The notes under the pieces: model-generated
Told to the model about the DNA's origin: nothing
What the model saw: the letters and a program-made list of their open reading frames with translations, nothing else
Databases searched by the model: none
Part shown: in pieces, positions 24,080-36,521 of the stretch
How the letters are laid out: each line of letters begins with the position of its first letter
How positions within the stretch are numbered: position 1 is the stretch's first letter
Position numbers and translations under genes: made by a program
Source of the DNA: Closterium sp. Naga37s-1
Taxonomy: Eukaryota > Streptophyta > Zygnematophyceae > Desmidiales > Closteriaceae
Reading direction: 5' to 3'
DNA length: 64,000 nt
Assembly (NCBI GenBank): GCA_947471745.1
Contig: CANJKZ010000971.1
Span: 1,980,001 to 2,044,000 of the forward strand

Positions 24080-25305
24080 ACTCGAGTCTCTTGCACTGCA
24101 ATGCAAGATTTTTCCACACGTGTGCTCTCTCTCTAGGCTTTCACTGACAGAATGGGCTTAGCACTCAAATTAGTACTGGCAAATTATGTAGACTTAGGTG
24201 GCATGGCAAGCATAGTACAGCCAAGTACATTAGCTTCCTCCACTCGATTATTCAACTGGCACAAAAACGCATCATGGATGTTCTTTAGATTGGGGTTCCT
24301 CGAGTGGGCTTGTGAAATGGTACTACGTATTAGTCTGCTTCTGAAATTGACCGTTGTTATTGTGTACCACACTGCAATCCGAATGGTACACTACACAATC
24401 CTAAAAAGAAACACACATTTCTCATCAACGGTCATAAAGCAACTGCTCCTCCATGGCTTGTGCTTCCCTGATGGGGGACGAGAGAGATCGTGTTTCCTCG
24501 CCCGTTTTCACACCCCACTCAGGCAAACTCATATCCTGCTAGGGATCGCTCGCTTGTGTTCAATGAAATTGATGCAACACAAGTGCTGTTCCATTTCCCA
24601 CCTACTCGACAGTGCAGAAACCACCAAGGTTTGCGTCTCTCGAAATTCGTGCTCTTTCCATTTCCCACTCCCACCTTGTAGACGTGCGGCCTCTTTGTAG
24701 AGCCTTATTCTCTATTCCGCTACGCTTCAAAAGAAGCCGCACTAGCTTCAATGTTGATGGATAGACAGATAGATTAGGTGCATCTACCGGTAGCCACTTC
24801 AACTAAAGAAAACAGAGGGTCACTATACTAAAGAATTCCTGCCAGACTAGTTGAAATCTAGTTTCTGTTATGAAGAGCTTTCAACAGGTCTGGAAACATT
24901 CATAGAGGGGACGAGAGGATACGTGTGTGTGAGGGTGAAGTCTGTCATGGAGCAGTTTCACTGACAGTAGGTGAAGGTAATTTCCAGAAAAAGAGTCAAG
25001 GTGTTGCAAACAGAGGTTGAGAATGGATGTTTTGGCCAAAGAAAGACTCCACCCTGCCTTAGTAAGCTTTATGGGCAAGGAAAAGAAAGGTGCCACACCA
25101 GAGCAGAAGGAAACTCGGTAGGCTGAACTCGGGAGGAATGAGGGTGAGTGGGATAAGGTTTGACAAGAATTAACTACTTTAATTGGAGATATAATTTACA
25201 CAACCACTCATTTTGAGTGGAAAAATAGAGGGGAGTCAGCCTAGCAACAAGCAATCTATTCCAATCTGGAAAAAGAGGGGATTCTCCCCTCATGATGAGG
25301 TCAGC
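24080..25305. other. Convergent intergenic region TOC75/LCIB copy A
   Basis: Holds the 3' flanks of TOC75 (+) and LCIB copy A (-). From about 24835 rightward the sequence matches 28829 onward, marking the left edge of the duplicated LCIB block. No gene seen. Confidence 0.55.
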
Positions 25306-26701
25306 TCAAGCGAACTTGGAAGCAGGGACCGATTTGATGGCGCTGATTTGGTTGATCTCGCAGTGGAGAATGTGCTTCTCGCCGTTAATCACGGCATACA
25401 TGGCGTTGGGCGCGATGTAGTCGCAAAGGCGCTCCGTCTGGAACGGCTCGCCAGGGAGGTTGTTGCCAGAGTGAATCTGCACGCCGGTAATCACGGCGTA
25501 ATCCGCGGTAGCGGGATCCACGGTCTGCGAGATAAGGTACTCGAGGTCGTCCGTGATAGCTTGGAGCGCGGCGCGGGTGACCTGAACCAAGTTAGGCTCG
25601 TCGGTGGAAATTCGGGCCGCCACCTTCTTTTTAAGAAGCACGTACTCGGCGTTATCGGGGTCCTCAACGATGGGACCGCCCTTGCAAATGTCGCCGCGGA
25701 TGGCGATGAGCGCACCGCACGCGTTACCCGGCTTACCGCGGCCGCGACGGAGCAGCGAGCCGACCTCGCCGGTCTCACCGATGGACACGTGGGGGAAGCC
25801 GAAGAAGATGTCTGAACGGGGAAGACATGGAACACGAGGAAGGATAGAGTCAGAAAGATACGTCGCATGACCCAACAGATTTTTGTCGTTTCTCACTTCG
25901 TTTCTTTCTTACGTTCTGAAATTCACGTTTGGACGCAAAAAATCCGACGAGGTACTTACATCGTTCCTTGGGCTTGCCGCTCTTGTCGCAGGGGAACTCA
26001 GGCGAGTGGCTCATGGCAGCCTTGAACCCCGTCTTGCCGCAGTTCACGAGCCCGCCCAGCCCGGCGATGTTGAAGCTCATGCCGAACTCGCGGTCGATCA
26101 GGTTCACGATCGGCCGGCACACCTCGTCGCGGCACGTGTTCACCAGCGCGATGCAGTTGTCGCGCTTAAAGCCCAGGTTGCGCAGCTCCTCCGCCACGGC
26201 GTGCATGAACGTCTCCTCCTGCATCGCGTTCGGGAACGTCGCCGCCATCGTTGCCAGTGCGGGCGCTGCGGCGCGCTTCGCGCGGGGAACGTATCCACCG
26301 TCGAAGGTCACCGGGGTGGGAGCAGCGGGAGCTGCGGGAGCGGAGCTCTTTGAGAGAAGAGCAAGGGCCGCGCCGCCTACAATTCCAGCGCCGAGAATCG
26401 ACGGGACGAGCACGCCAGAGTTGGCGGGAGCGGCGGGTGCGGCGACGGACTGGCTGACGCTGGCGAAGAGAGCTTGCTCGGACGCCTCGTTGGACTGAGC
26501 CGCGGCGCGCACGACGACGGCATGGCGCGCGCACTTGCAGCCGCGCGCGCAGCTGGTCTTCTTGGCGGCCTTGACGTGAGCAGAGGCCCGGAGCCCGGAG
26601 AAGCTGGGAATGGCGGAGCTGGAGGCGGCAGACAACCCCGACTGCGCCAGTGCGGCGACAGGGGTCTTAGCGGCGACGGAGGAAGTGGTAACAGCAGCCA
26701 T
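25306..26701 (-). CDS. LCIB-like: LCIB-like theta-class carbonic anhydrase, copy A
   Basis: Two exons on the minus strand, 26701-25960 and 25811-25306, join (phase 1, GT-AG) into 415 aa. Residues 1-65 are Ala/Ser/Lys/Arg-rich with a Cys cluster (CARGCKCAR), consistent with a plastid transit peptide. Residues 96-116 are strongly hydrophobic (VLVPSILGAGIVGGAALALL), then an Ala/Pro linker. The LCIB_C_CA domain begins near 155: ELRNLGFKRDNCIALVNTCR, GKTGFKAAMSHSPEFP, FFGFPHVSIGETGEVG, GNACGALIA. Cys190, His255 and Cys279 match the Zn ligands of LCIB-type theta carbonic anhydrases, with Arg191-Asp192 next to the first. The family interconverts CO2 and bicarbonate in chloroplasts and serves algal carbon concentration, although some LCIB proteins are inactive alone. 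A near-identical copy lies 2.3 kb upstream on the same strand. Confidence 0.9.
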
Positions 26702-26819
26702 TTGCTCGTGTATTATTTAGATCAGCGTCGTAACCAGCAAAAGGTTGCTGAAGTGAGAATCGTAAGAAGTGGGTGCAGAGTGCAAGGACGTAGATGAGAG
26801 TGAAGACCTCTGTGTTTCG

Positions 26820-26826
26820 TTTTATA
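26820..26826 (-). promoter_or_regulatory. TATA box of LCIB copy A
   Basis: TATAAAA on the minus strand, about 119 bp upstream of the ATG at 26701. The spacing resembles that of the secreted-protein gene and of LCIB copy B. Confidence 0.55.
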
Positions 26827-28997
26827 ACTGGTGGGAGTGGGCAGGTTGAGGAACACAAGAGGTGAGTGAAAGCTACGACAGAATTGTGGAGTCGCACCTT
26901 GGGTTCAGTTCAGTCAGGCTTTCACCGAGTCGCGCTGCTTGTTCGTCCCCCATCAGCCAGGAATCCAACTTTCAGGGATTCGAGGTGTGATCTCAAGATT
27001 GTTGGGTCGACTTGCCAGGGTGAAGGACGAGTGGATCTGCTGGTGGCTTCAGACGGGCCATCTGGCAGGTGCTGACGAAGTGATGTCCACGTCAGTATTA
27101 TCTGAGGTGTGGTGACATTGGCGCGAAAGAGGCCGAGTACCGAAGCTGGCGCCAACCTTCGTTACGAGCCAATGTCAAACCTGGTTACGATAAGCTCGTA
27201 GAGGAATTCTGGTGCTCTGTCCAACCAAACCAGCCCAGTTCACACCGAAAAGGACCTCGCAGAGGAATTTCCAAATCTCAGCGCATCAGATCGCCTTCCT
27301 GCGAACTTGGGACGGGACAGACCCCAAAAGTAAAAATATCTGGGTCCAGCGTGGCAGCTTTCACGTTGTTTTCACGTTGCTTTCACGTTCTCACCCACTC
27401 TCCAGTGTGCGATCAAAACTTCCTGCACGACTCCATCTACGATCTGTGATCGCATCTCAACTCTAGTTGGTCAGGCCCAACCGTCCGATCATGTGGGGTG
27501 TTCGCACGTTGGGGACCTCTGAACAATTGCGACGTCCAGATTCGTTCTCCCTCCACCTCATCACCTGCCCAATCTCTTGCACGTGCGAAGTGCACTTTTT
27601 CGCTGTCCCAAGTTCGAAGTTGGGACAGCCCAGGAAGGCCATCTCAATCTAGAATTTCTGCAGGGACATCGCCGATTGCTTTACTTTCCAATTTCCCCCC
27701 CCATTTCACAGGTGCTGATGAAATTGGCGGAGTTGGTATATGCGCCTGTCTAATACTATCTTCTCCCAAGACAACGTAAACAGCGGTTGTTCTCCAAGAA
27801 GACGATTTCGTCATACTATGATGCCTGCAGATCGGTGGTTTTCCGCTGTTATTCTCCGAACCAGCACGAGACCATAATTGTATTATATTCTTCATTTCTC
27901 CAAACGCATTTACAATGTAGCATTACGTGGAAACGAATTACTTGCTTTATATGCAGGTGATGGGGACGCGTTCTTGGAGAATGACGAACCACGGCGATCA
28001 ACGAAGCTTTAGTTGGGTCATCATATGCCTGATTTCATCGCTAACACGAGGCAAGAAAGACGCGCTTTTACAAGCGGTACCTGACGATCCCCGACCTAGC
28101 ATATAGCGCACGCTCATAAGGTGCTTACTGCATTTCAGCAGGTTCCCAATGTAAGTCCAATTAAGCTGTTCCCCCTAGCGTGGATCAGCTTATTCGGGAA
28201 GAACCGGAAACCTCAAGGCCTAACAGGTAGCCCAATACAACTTACAGGTAAGTATTAGCAGCTAAACAGTGAATCTGGTCAATATCATAGATTTTCTTTG
28301 CAGTTGAGTGAAACATGTATCTTAGACTACCGATGTGGTAACGTAATCTAAAATCTGCATCTCTCCAAATCTGAAATGTGTCTGAACTTGGTGCATTATT
28401 TCTGACTATGAAGCGTTTTTGCAGATGCTTCAATGTGGATTAGCACAACCATACCTATCTGTGACGACAGCAATGTTGTCACGTCAGCTTCACGTGACAT
28501 CGTAAGACCTCTTTGTAGCACGTCCGTGCCTGAACATGCTCGAAGGAATGGTAAAGGAAAATGTTTCTTTTCGGGAATGGAAGAAAACGTTTCGACCTCT
28601 TTCAGAGCAGAGGATAACCTTACACAATCATGGAGATGTCGAAAGGAGAGAAAATACGCTCATCCAATGTGAAGTCGAGAATGGTTGGATATGGGTTTCG
28701 TGGGGAATTGAAGGATTATGATGCTGGATAGGCAAAGGGTAGGTGCTGCGATTGGAAATTTATTGGAAAAACATCACTAACGGACGGAAAAGCTACGGCC
28801 AGGTACTATGTAAACTTGAGCTACTAAACTTCCTGCCAGACTAAACGGTGCGTGAGATAAGGATTGATAGGGATAACTACTTTTATTAACGATAAAATTT
28901 ACACAAACCACTCATTCTGAGTGGAAAAAGAGGGAATTCAGCCTAGCAACAAGCAATTTATCCAATCTGGATTTTCTCCCCTCATACTGAGGTCAGC
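26827..28997. other. Intergenic region between the LCIB copies
   Basis: About 26880-27480 is a diverged match to 30580-31180, the duplicated 5' flank (shared pieces include CAGCCCAGTT, a -GGAATCC/-GAAATCC region, and GAGTACC-GAAG). About 28829-28997 matches the 3' flank of copy A, including CCACTCATTxTGAGTGG and CAGCCTAGCAACAAGCAAT. The middle, about 27480-28829, is unique here and has no gene I can support. Confidence 0.6.
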
Positions 28998-30394
28998 TTA
29001 AGAGAACTTGTAGGCAGGGACCGATTTGATGGCGCTGATCTGGTTGATCTCGCAGTGGAGAATGTGCTTCTCGCCGTTAATCACGGCGTACATGGCGTTG
29101 GGCGCGATGTAGTCGCAGAGGCGCTCCGTCTGGAATGGCTCGCCAGGGAGGTTGTTCCCGGAGTGAATCTGCACGCCGGTAATCACGGCGTAATCCGCGG
29201 TCGCGGGATCCACGGTCTGCGAGATAAGGTACTCGAGGTCGTCCGTGATAGCTTGGAGCGCGGCGCGGGTGACCTGCACCAAGTTAGGCTCGTCGGTGGT
29301 AATTCGGGCCGCCACCTTCTTCTTAAGGAGCACGTATTCTGCGTTATCGGGGTCCTCAACGATGGGACCGCCCTTGCAAATGTCGCCGCGGATGGCGATG
29401 AGCGCACCACACGCGTTACCCGGCTTACCGCGACCGCGACGGAGCAGCGAGCCGACCTCGCCGGTCTCGCCGATGGACACGTGGGGGAAGCCGAAGAAGA
29501 TGTCTGAGAGGGGACAGCGGGAACACGAGGAAGGATTGAGTCAGAATTCACATGATCCAACAGATAGTTATAATTTTCCTGCATTATGTTATATTCTTAG
29601 AACGTTCTGCAAATTTCACGGCTGGACGCGGAGAACCCGACGAGGTACTTACATCGTTCCTTGGGCTTGCCGCTCTTGTCGCAGGGGAACTCAGGCGAGT
29701 GGCTCATGGCAGCCTTGAACCCCGTCTTGCCGCAGTTCACGAGCCCGCCCAGCCCGGCGATGTTGAAGCTCATGCCGAACTCGCGGTCGATCAGGTTCAC
29801 GATCGGCCGGCACACCTCGTCGCGGCACGTGTTCACCAGCGCGATGCAGTTGTCGCGCTTAAAGCCCAGGTTGCGCAGCTCCTCCGCCACGGCGTGCATG
29901 AACGTCTCCTCCTGCATCGCGTTCGGGAACGTCGCCGCCATCGTTGCCAGTGCGGGCGCTGCGGCGCGCTTCGCGCGGGGAACGTATCCACCGTCGAAGG
30001 TCACCGGGGTGGGAGCAGCGGGAGCTGCGGGAGCGGAGCTCTTTGAGAGAAGAGCAAGGGCCGCGCCGCCTACAATTCCAGCGCCGAGAATCGACGGGAC
30101 GAGCACGCCAGAGTTGGCGGGAGCGGCGGGAGCGGCGACGGACTGGCTGACGCTGGCGAAGAGAGCTTGCTCGGACGCCTCGTTGGACTGAGCTGCGGCG
30201 CGCACGACGACGGCATGGCGCGCGCACTTGCAGCCGTGAGCGCAGCTGGTCTTCTTGGAGGCCTTGACGGAGGCGGAAGCGCGGAGGCCGGAGAAGCAGG
30301 GAAGGGCGGAGCTTGAGGACGCAGTCAACCCTGACTGTGCCAGTGCGGTGGCAGGGGCCTTAGCGGCGAGGGAGGAAGAGGCGACAGCAGCCAT
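28998..30394 (-). CDS. LCIB-like: LCIB-like theta-class carbonic anhydrase, copy B
   Basis: Two minus-strand exons, 30394-29653 and 29503-28998, have the same lengths and phase as copy A and give 415 aa. The catalytic region is almost identical to copy A at both protein and nucleotide level: Cys190, Arg191-Asp192, His255 and Cys279 are kept, as is the hydrophobic segment at 96-116. Differences cluster in the transit peptide (for example MAAVASSSLAAKAPATALAQ), a few codons of exon 2 (SAYKFS end) and the intron, which is 149 nt and largely unlike the 148-nt intron of copy A. That pattern points to recent gene conversion across exons in an older tandem duplication. It should have the same role as copy A. 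Different promoters could give different expression, but the sequence does not show it. Confidence 0.9.
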
Positions 30395-30513
30395 TTCTTA
30401 AAGAATGTTAGACCGGAGGTCTAATTGTGGTTAGTGGCGGCTGCGGAAGGCGACTTGAGGTGCAGGGGAAATTGATTTGCTAAGGTTGATGTGGAAGTCT
30501 ATCTGAGCTTCAA

Positions 30514-30519
30514 TATATA
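30514..30519 (-). promoter_or_regulatory. TATA-like element of LCIB copy B
   Basis: TATATA about 120 bp upstream of the ATG at 30394, at the same distance as the TATA box of copy A but with a different sequence. Confidence 0.45.
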
Positions 30520-33500
30520 CTGTACTAGGTAGGGGGATGCAAGGTTGGATGTGTTTGTGAGAGGAGGCCCACTCTCCATTGGTCAGGGGGGTCGTGCGGG
30601 AGTCTTGGAGGGGAACGAAATCCAAATTCGAGAACTAGCGAGTCGCGCGTCTTGTTGCCCCCTCCTGTGGGCTAGAAATCCAGCCATCCAGCTTGTTGAT
30701 CTTCGATCACGTGTGACGCATCTTGCCTGCAGCTTGGGTACACTCGAACCGCTTGTGAATGCATATGGCGCCAGGTGGCTATGCTGACGAGGCGGCCATC
30801 CACGTCGGCCCTTTTTGTGGTTAGTGGATATTGGCGGGTAACCGTCGAGTACCTCGCCGAAGTCCCAAAGCTGGTGCAAAATGGTTGACCTAATCGCGAA
30901 CCTGGGTCAAGGTGGGCTTGGGATGAGCCCGAAGAGGAATTTCCTCCCTCTGGCCTGCCAAATCAGCCCAGTTACGTCGATAAAATTTGTAGGTAGAGGA
31001 ATTCGGGACATTCCGTTCTGGGTCGACTTCCAACACTTGGGATGCATCTCTGCCTGCCCACACCCCAAATTTCCTTCTCTTTCTCAGCTCAACAAGCCGA
31101 TGCCAAAGTTTGCTTTGCTTTGTAATTTGATCATCCAGACCAAGATTTTGCAGGCGTGCTCTACATTCCAAGCATGCTCCGTTCGTAAGTTTTAACAGCT
31201 ATGGGTCGTCTTCCGCTAAGAGCTAGAGTCGAGCGGACACTTGCAGTACGGGTGAGTAGTTTCTCGTAGTGCTCGTAGCACGCAGTGCTTTAACGGGCCT
31301 CTCGGTTGGCGAACGGCCGTCGGTTTCTCTTGCAACATTACATTTTTCGTAGAGAATCTTGCTCATGTTTTAGTGTATCTCCTGAAATTATTCGTGCTGG
31401 CCGGAATCCGTTAGGCTTCTACTCTTCACATTTGGTAAGCATACTCTATTTTCCTCGCAGTCAAACCTAACTGTTCAAGCGGTATTCACGCTTCCGCGTT
31501 GCAAGGATATCAAATCCCCAACAGCAGGACATTCCCGGCAATGGGGATTCGAACGGAGACCCGCAAGCATGCGTCGCTGAAGTGGGTATTAGCTGATGGC
31601 GAATCGCTTTTGCTGTTCTCTAGGTGCCAAAATTGCCGCTAAAGCGGCAAAATTATGTGAAGCCGCCAGGCCGCCGCTGCAGCGTCGACCGACTCTACCT
31701 CTGGTCCTGATGCCTCGGTCGTGCTATCACGCTGCGTGAACATTTCACCACCATTCTAGCATGAGGAAGCTACCAGCATGTGGCGCGTCGACACGTGTTG
31801 CAGCTTCTCGCGTCAGAAAGAACATGCTAGGAAGACTGCCGCGCACGCGTCTCACTCGTGGTCCAAAACCACGACCGGAGTTGTGATAGTTGTGCGATAA
31901 AGAAAGGAGCCCAGAAGTCGCATAAAAGTAGCCCTTTTCACCACCGCGACTACTGCGTTCAATTTTTCCACTTGGGTGATGATCCGAGTCGCCAAGGGTC
32001 CTTGCATACGTCTCCGACGACCCATGGAGACGATTTTGGTGGCTACCCGAACGCAGCTAATACCAGCATGATTGCGTTCTGAACGAATGGCGAGGAACGA
32101 CGACCAACGGCGAGCAGAGGTAGGCCATTGAATTTCTACTATCCTCTTCTAATGGCCAACATACTGAGACACCAAGGACTCGAGAGGACAAGCGAGAGAC
32201 ACAGTAAGCGAGGAATCGCAGCAAGCGAAATATCACAGCAAGAGAGAGATCACAGCACGTGATTGACTGCAGCAATCGAACGATTTCAGCAAGAGAGAGG
32301 TCGCAGCAACAGAGATCGCAGCAAGCACGAGATCACAACAACCGTGAGATCAACCTCTTAGAGTGGACAGCATGCAAGGTTCCTGATATTGCTCAAAGTC
32401 AAACAAAAAGGGTTTGTCGCCTCTTTCAGATCTTCTGCTGTCATGCTACTTGCCCAATTCACCATCAGATTGAACTGTGTAAATCTTAGTGACCCGTATC
32501 AATCGTATTTGGCAGAGCACGATGATAAAAAGAGCCCTGGGACAGTGCACATATCCAGAAGCAGTCAGTGAATGGAAGCAACACTCCAGATACGGCACTG
32601 AATGTGTCACAAGCAGTGGTGCCCTTCTTGGTCATAGTCAAGGCCATTCCAGTGACCACTGCTTTTTGTGATCCCAGCAGTGAAAATACTGCAGATTAGT
32701 GTGGCTTTGATGCGGACAAGGATACAAGAGTGCAAGAGCAGTCTCTTGAAGAACCTGCCATTTTCCGACCATGTGGTCCTTCTCACATAGAAGCATGCAC
32801 CTTTTGGTTACGTTGTACATGCATTGTACATATGTAATACAGTACCTCACACATGATGTGTTATGACGGGGCAGCTAGGATGGACTATGTAGCATCAATG
32901 CTAACTACAGGCACACAGATTTGCAGTTGTATGCAATGCGTGTAAGCTTCACAAAGGTTGTATCAAGTTGGCGAAATATAGCCAATATAACGGAACTAGG
33001 CTGCCTGTGAAAGCAGGTACTGTATATGGGAGTTAGGGCGCGTGTCCTTGAGGTCGAACTTTTGCCAAAGTTCGAACTTCTATAAAGGTTTTACACGGTA
33101 GGATACAGTTGAGAAACGTGTCGCCACGGTACAAAGCGGTACTAGGCTCGAACTTGGACAATCTATACCAAAAGACACGCGCCCTTACAGAAATTGGTGG
33201 TGGGTTTGTAAACCCCTGGTTCAAATCAAACGACCGTGGTACATGCAGACGAGAAAATTTTAATGAATGGCAGCATGGAATAGACGCAGAGGATTCAGTT
33301 ACGGAAAAGGTAAATCTAGGTAGAGTTTTTGTCATTTCTTGAAAGGACATATTTTTATTGTGTTTGCATTCCAGTTTTGTCTCTCGTACACCCACATTTG
33401 CAAAGTGAAGTTATCGAGGCACCGCCACTGTTGCTGCGGCGTCATCACATGGCGAAACACCCAAGTTCGTTCCTGGACAGGACGGGGCACCGTCCCGCCA

Positions 33501-33744
33501 CCGCTGCTGCTGCTTGCTGCCGCATTCTCGGGCCCTGTTCGGTAGCCAGGTGGGAGATGTCCAAGGGTGGGAGCTGGGGAGGAGATTCCTAGAGGGGAGA
33601 GACCTGCAGGTCCCAAATGTTACTCCAGAATGTGTTCTCCCTTGAGTGACAAGCATCCACGAGCAGGAAAGATGCATCTCATGTACCAGCTGGCTTGATT
33701 TCTTTGCTATTAGCGAACGGATAGCGACGAGAGTCTTTGATTCA
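30520..33744. other. Intergenic region, no gene seen
   Basis: To about 31180 it is the duplicated, diverged 5' flank shared with copy A. From there to 33744 I see no domain, splice pattern or RNA gene. A run of CAGCAAGxGAGAGAT-like short repeats lies at about 32215-32350. Confidence 0.5.
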
Positions 33745-36486
33745 ATGGCAGCCATGACTGCTGCACTGCCTGGAACACGAGCTGAAGCGAGGATCGTCTC
33801 GCCGCCACAGAATGATGGATCCGAGACGAAAGGAAGTAGCAACACGGCTTTCGCGTGGGCCCATCGCACGGCGAAAGCGTCGAAAAGAACGGAGGGAACC
33901 AAGGCAGCCAAAGGAAGGAAAGAGAGCGAGAGAAAGCAAGAAGCGGTCGATAGGAGGAGTGCGGTGAAGGACCACCTGGTGGTTCTCGTTAACGGCGTGG
34001 CCGGAAGGTATGAAAGGTCCGGAATGCATGAAAATTTATAATAGATAAGATTTGAGACGTATTATAACAAACTTATTGACTTGAAGTGGACGATAGGAAG
34101 ACTGGAGTGAAAGGACCACCTGATCGTTCTCGTTAACGGCGTGGCCGGAAGTTACGGAATTCCGAAATGCATAGAAGGTCAGGAACCGGAAGGCACGGAA
34201 GCACCAGAAGGTATGAAAGACTGAAAGACAGCTGGCTGGATGATTTTTTTTTTCGAGGAAAAGTGGTTCGCTTGCTGTTGAAAAAGCTGTTGTGGTTCGC
34301 GTGTTGTCCGGGATCGAGGAGTTTGAAGGTCCGGCTACTTCTCTGTTCGAGTTCGCTCGTATCTCTCACCAGTCCTCATCACGACGACCTTTGAAGTCGA
34401 AATGACATCGTACCTCGTTGTGCCGATTCATCAGTCTGACCACGTTAAATCCCTGCCTGCCGCGGACTGTCATTTGCGCAATCCCGTGAAAAAGATTGGA
34501 CCTACACCAAGGCACTTTGTTCAGACTCATCAGTCTCGCGACCCCCCACCCCTTTTGCCTGCCGTGGACTGTCATTTGCGCAGTCCCATGAATTGGACGT
34601 ACACCAAGGCACAACTGGAGGCGTATGGGGATCCGCACCTGCTCGTGCACAGTACGTTCCGGTTCGTGGCCAGGCTAAATGGTGGACGGATAGATAGGTT
34701 GTGACGATACCAGAAAGCTTTATTAATTTGTTTTTTTGTTTCGTTCCTTCTTTCTTGTTTGTCGTGTTTTTCCCCTTTACGCTGCATAAAAGAACAGTAA
34801 ACATTCTTGGCTGTGTCACTGTGTCGTGCCATGTCATGCTATCACATGCCATGCCATGTCCCATCACGGTTAGGCTACACAATCTCATGCTGTGCCATAC
34901 CGTTTCATGCCATGGCGTTTAGCCATGCCATCTAACCAGCCATATCCATCCATGCCATTTCACCAGTCCTTGTGACCTTGCCATTCAACCACACCATCTA
35001 TCCATGCGGTGCCATTGAATGCCATGTCAGGCTGCGAGTCGCTGAGGCGAACAGTTGACGGGGTCGATGTCGTCGGCAACCGCCTTGCAGACGAGGTCAG
35101 GCTCTGAAATAGCCTGAATCCGCAAACTACACGGTTTTTTTTTTTTTTTTTTTTATCAGGGCTTTCAGATGGATGATTCTACAGAATATATTATTCTGCA
35201 TTGTCATCTGCTGTTTGCTCTTCTCAGCAGTGACTGTTTCTTCACCAGTTTGAGCCATCCTTTCATTCAAGGTTCTTTCTTGCAACTCTTCATAATGTAG
35301 CTTCTTACTCTCCCCACTTGCCCGCTCGTCCCCACCCGCACCCTCCCTCTCCCATTTCGGTCTCTCCCAGGTGCGCCAAGTGATTCACAGGAACCCTCAG
35401 CTGCGGCGGATCTCCTTCATCGCTCACTCACTGGGCGGTGTCCTCTCCCGATACGCCATCGCTCAAATGTACCACCCCACCTGCCCACCTGCCTCACATG
35501 AACCGTCCTCGCATGAGCAATCCGCACATGACCCTCCCTCACGTGAACCTCCCTCACATGAACCGCCCTCACGCGACAGTACGAGCGGCCCTTCTAAATT
35601 CGATCCTTGCAATTGCGACCTTTCAGCCGACCACTTGCACAGGCAAACGAGCCAACATACACAACCAGAGGACGACTATTTCTCGAGCTTCTCACGTACA
35701 CCTCCACCAGAGGAGCACTCACCAGATACCACCTTCCCCACATGCGCCTCCACCTCCTCACTACCATCCGACGCACCATCCCTGCCGCGCCATCTCATGC
35801 CGAAATCACCAAGTGTGTCAGTTCTGGATGTTCTGCGGAGGCAGGAGGAGCAGTTGCAGGTGGGGGATTCGGGGTTCCCTCCCATGCTGTGTCTAGATGC
35901 GGAGGATGACGCTGGTGGCAGCACACAGGAAGAGGAGTGGGAGCTTGCAGCAGGAGAGAGCGAAGGCGAACGAGCAACAGAGCCAACAAGCACAAGTGTC
36001 GATGGAGGCTGCAACGTGCAGGGGGAAGAGGAGGAGGATGTAGAGGAGGAGGAAGAAGGAAATGATGCGGAGGATGAGGAGGAGGTGGATGAGGACGGGA
36101 AAACCGGAGAGCAATACCGAGGGCCGCGTATAGCAGGGCTGGAGCCAATGAACTTTGTCACACTCGCTTCGCCGCACCTAGGCTCTCGTGGAAAGGGTCA
36201 TGTGAGAGAATCGGACCTCTGTATGGCGTTTCCGCATGTCAGGGCGTTAGGCAGCTGGTAGTAGGCTTGAGAATAGGAAGGTGGAAGTCTGTGTGGGAGA
36301 GACGGGACATGACGGGACATGGCTGGCTGGCAGGATCGATTAGATAGGCTAGTTTGTCCCAGGGGAGGTGCATGCCATGGGTGGGAGTGGGATTGAAAAC
36401 ATAAACTGGTAGAAGTTGGTTCTTTTTTATTTTGAGAGGGCATCCATCGTGCACGCCCCTCTCTTCATCCTTACTCCCCCCGCTCT

Positions 36487-36521
<35 letters not shown>

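Noticed and set aside
25491-30227. Several + strand frames over the LCIB pair
   Set aside because: Shadows of GC-rich coding sequence on the minus strand, where the conserved LCIB motifs lie.
31520-31620. tRNA-like GTTCGAATCC on the minus strand
   Set aside because: Bases flanking the TTCGAAT loop cannot form a 5-bp T stem, and no acceptor stem pairs around it.
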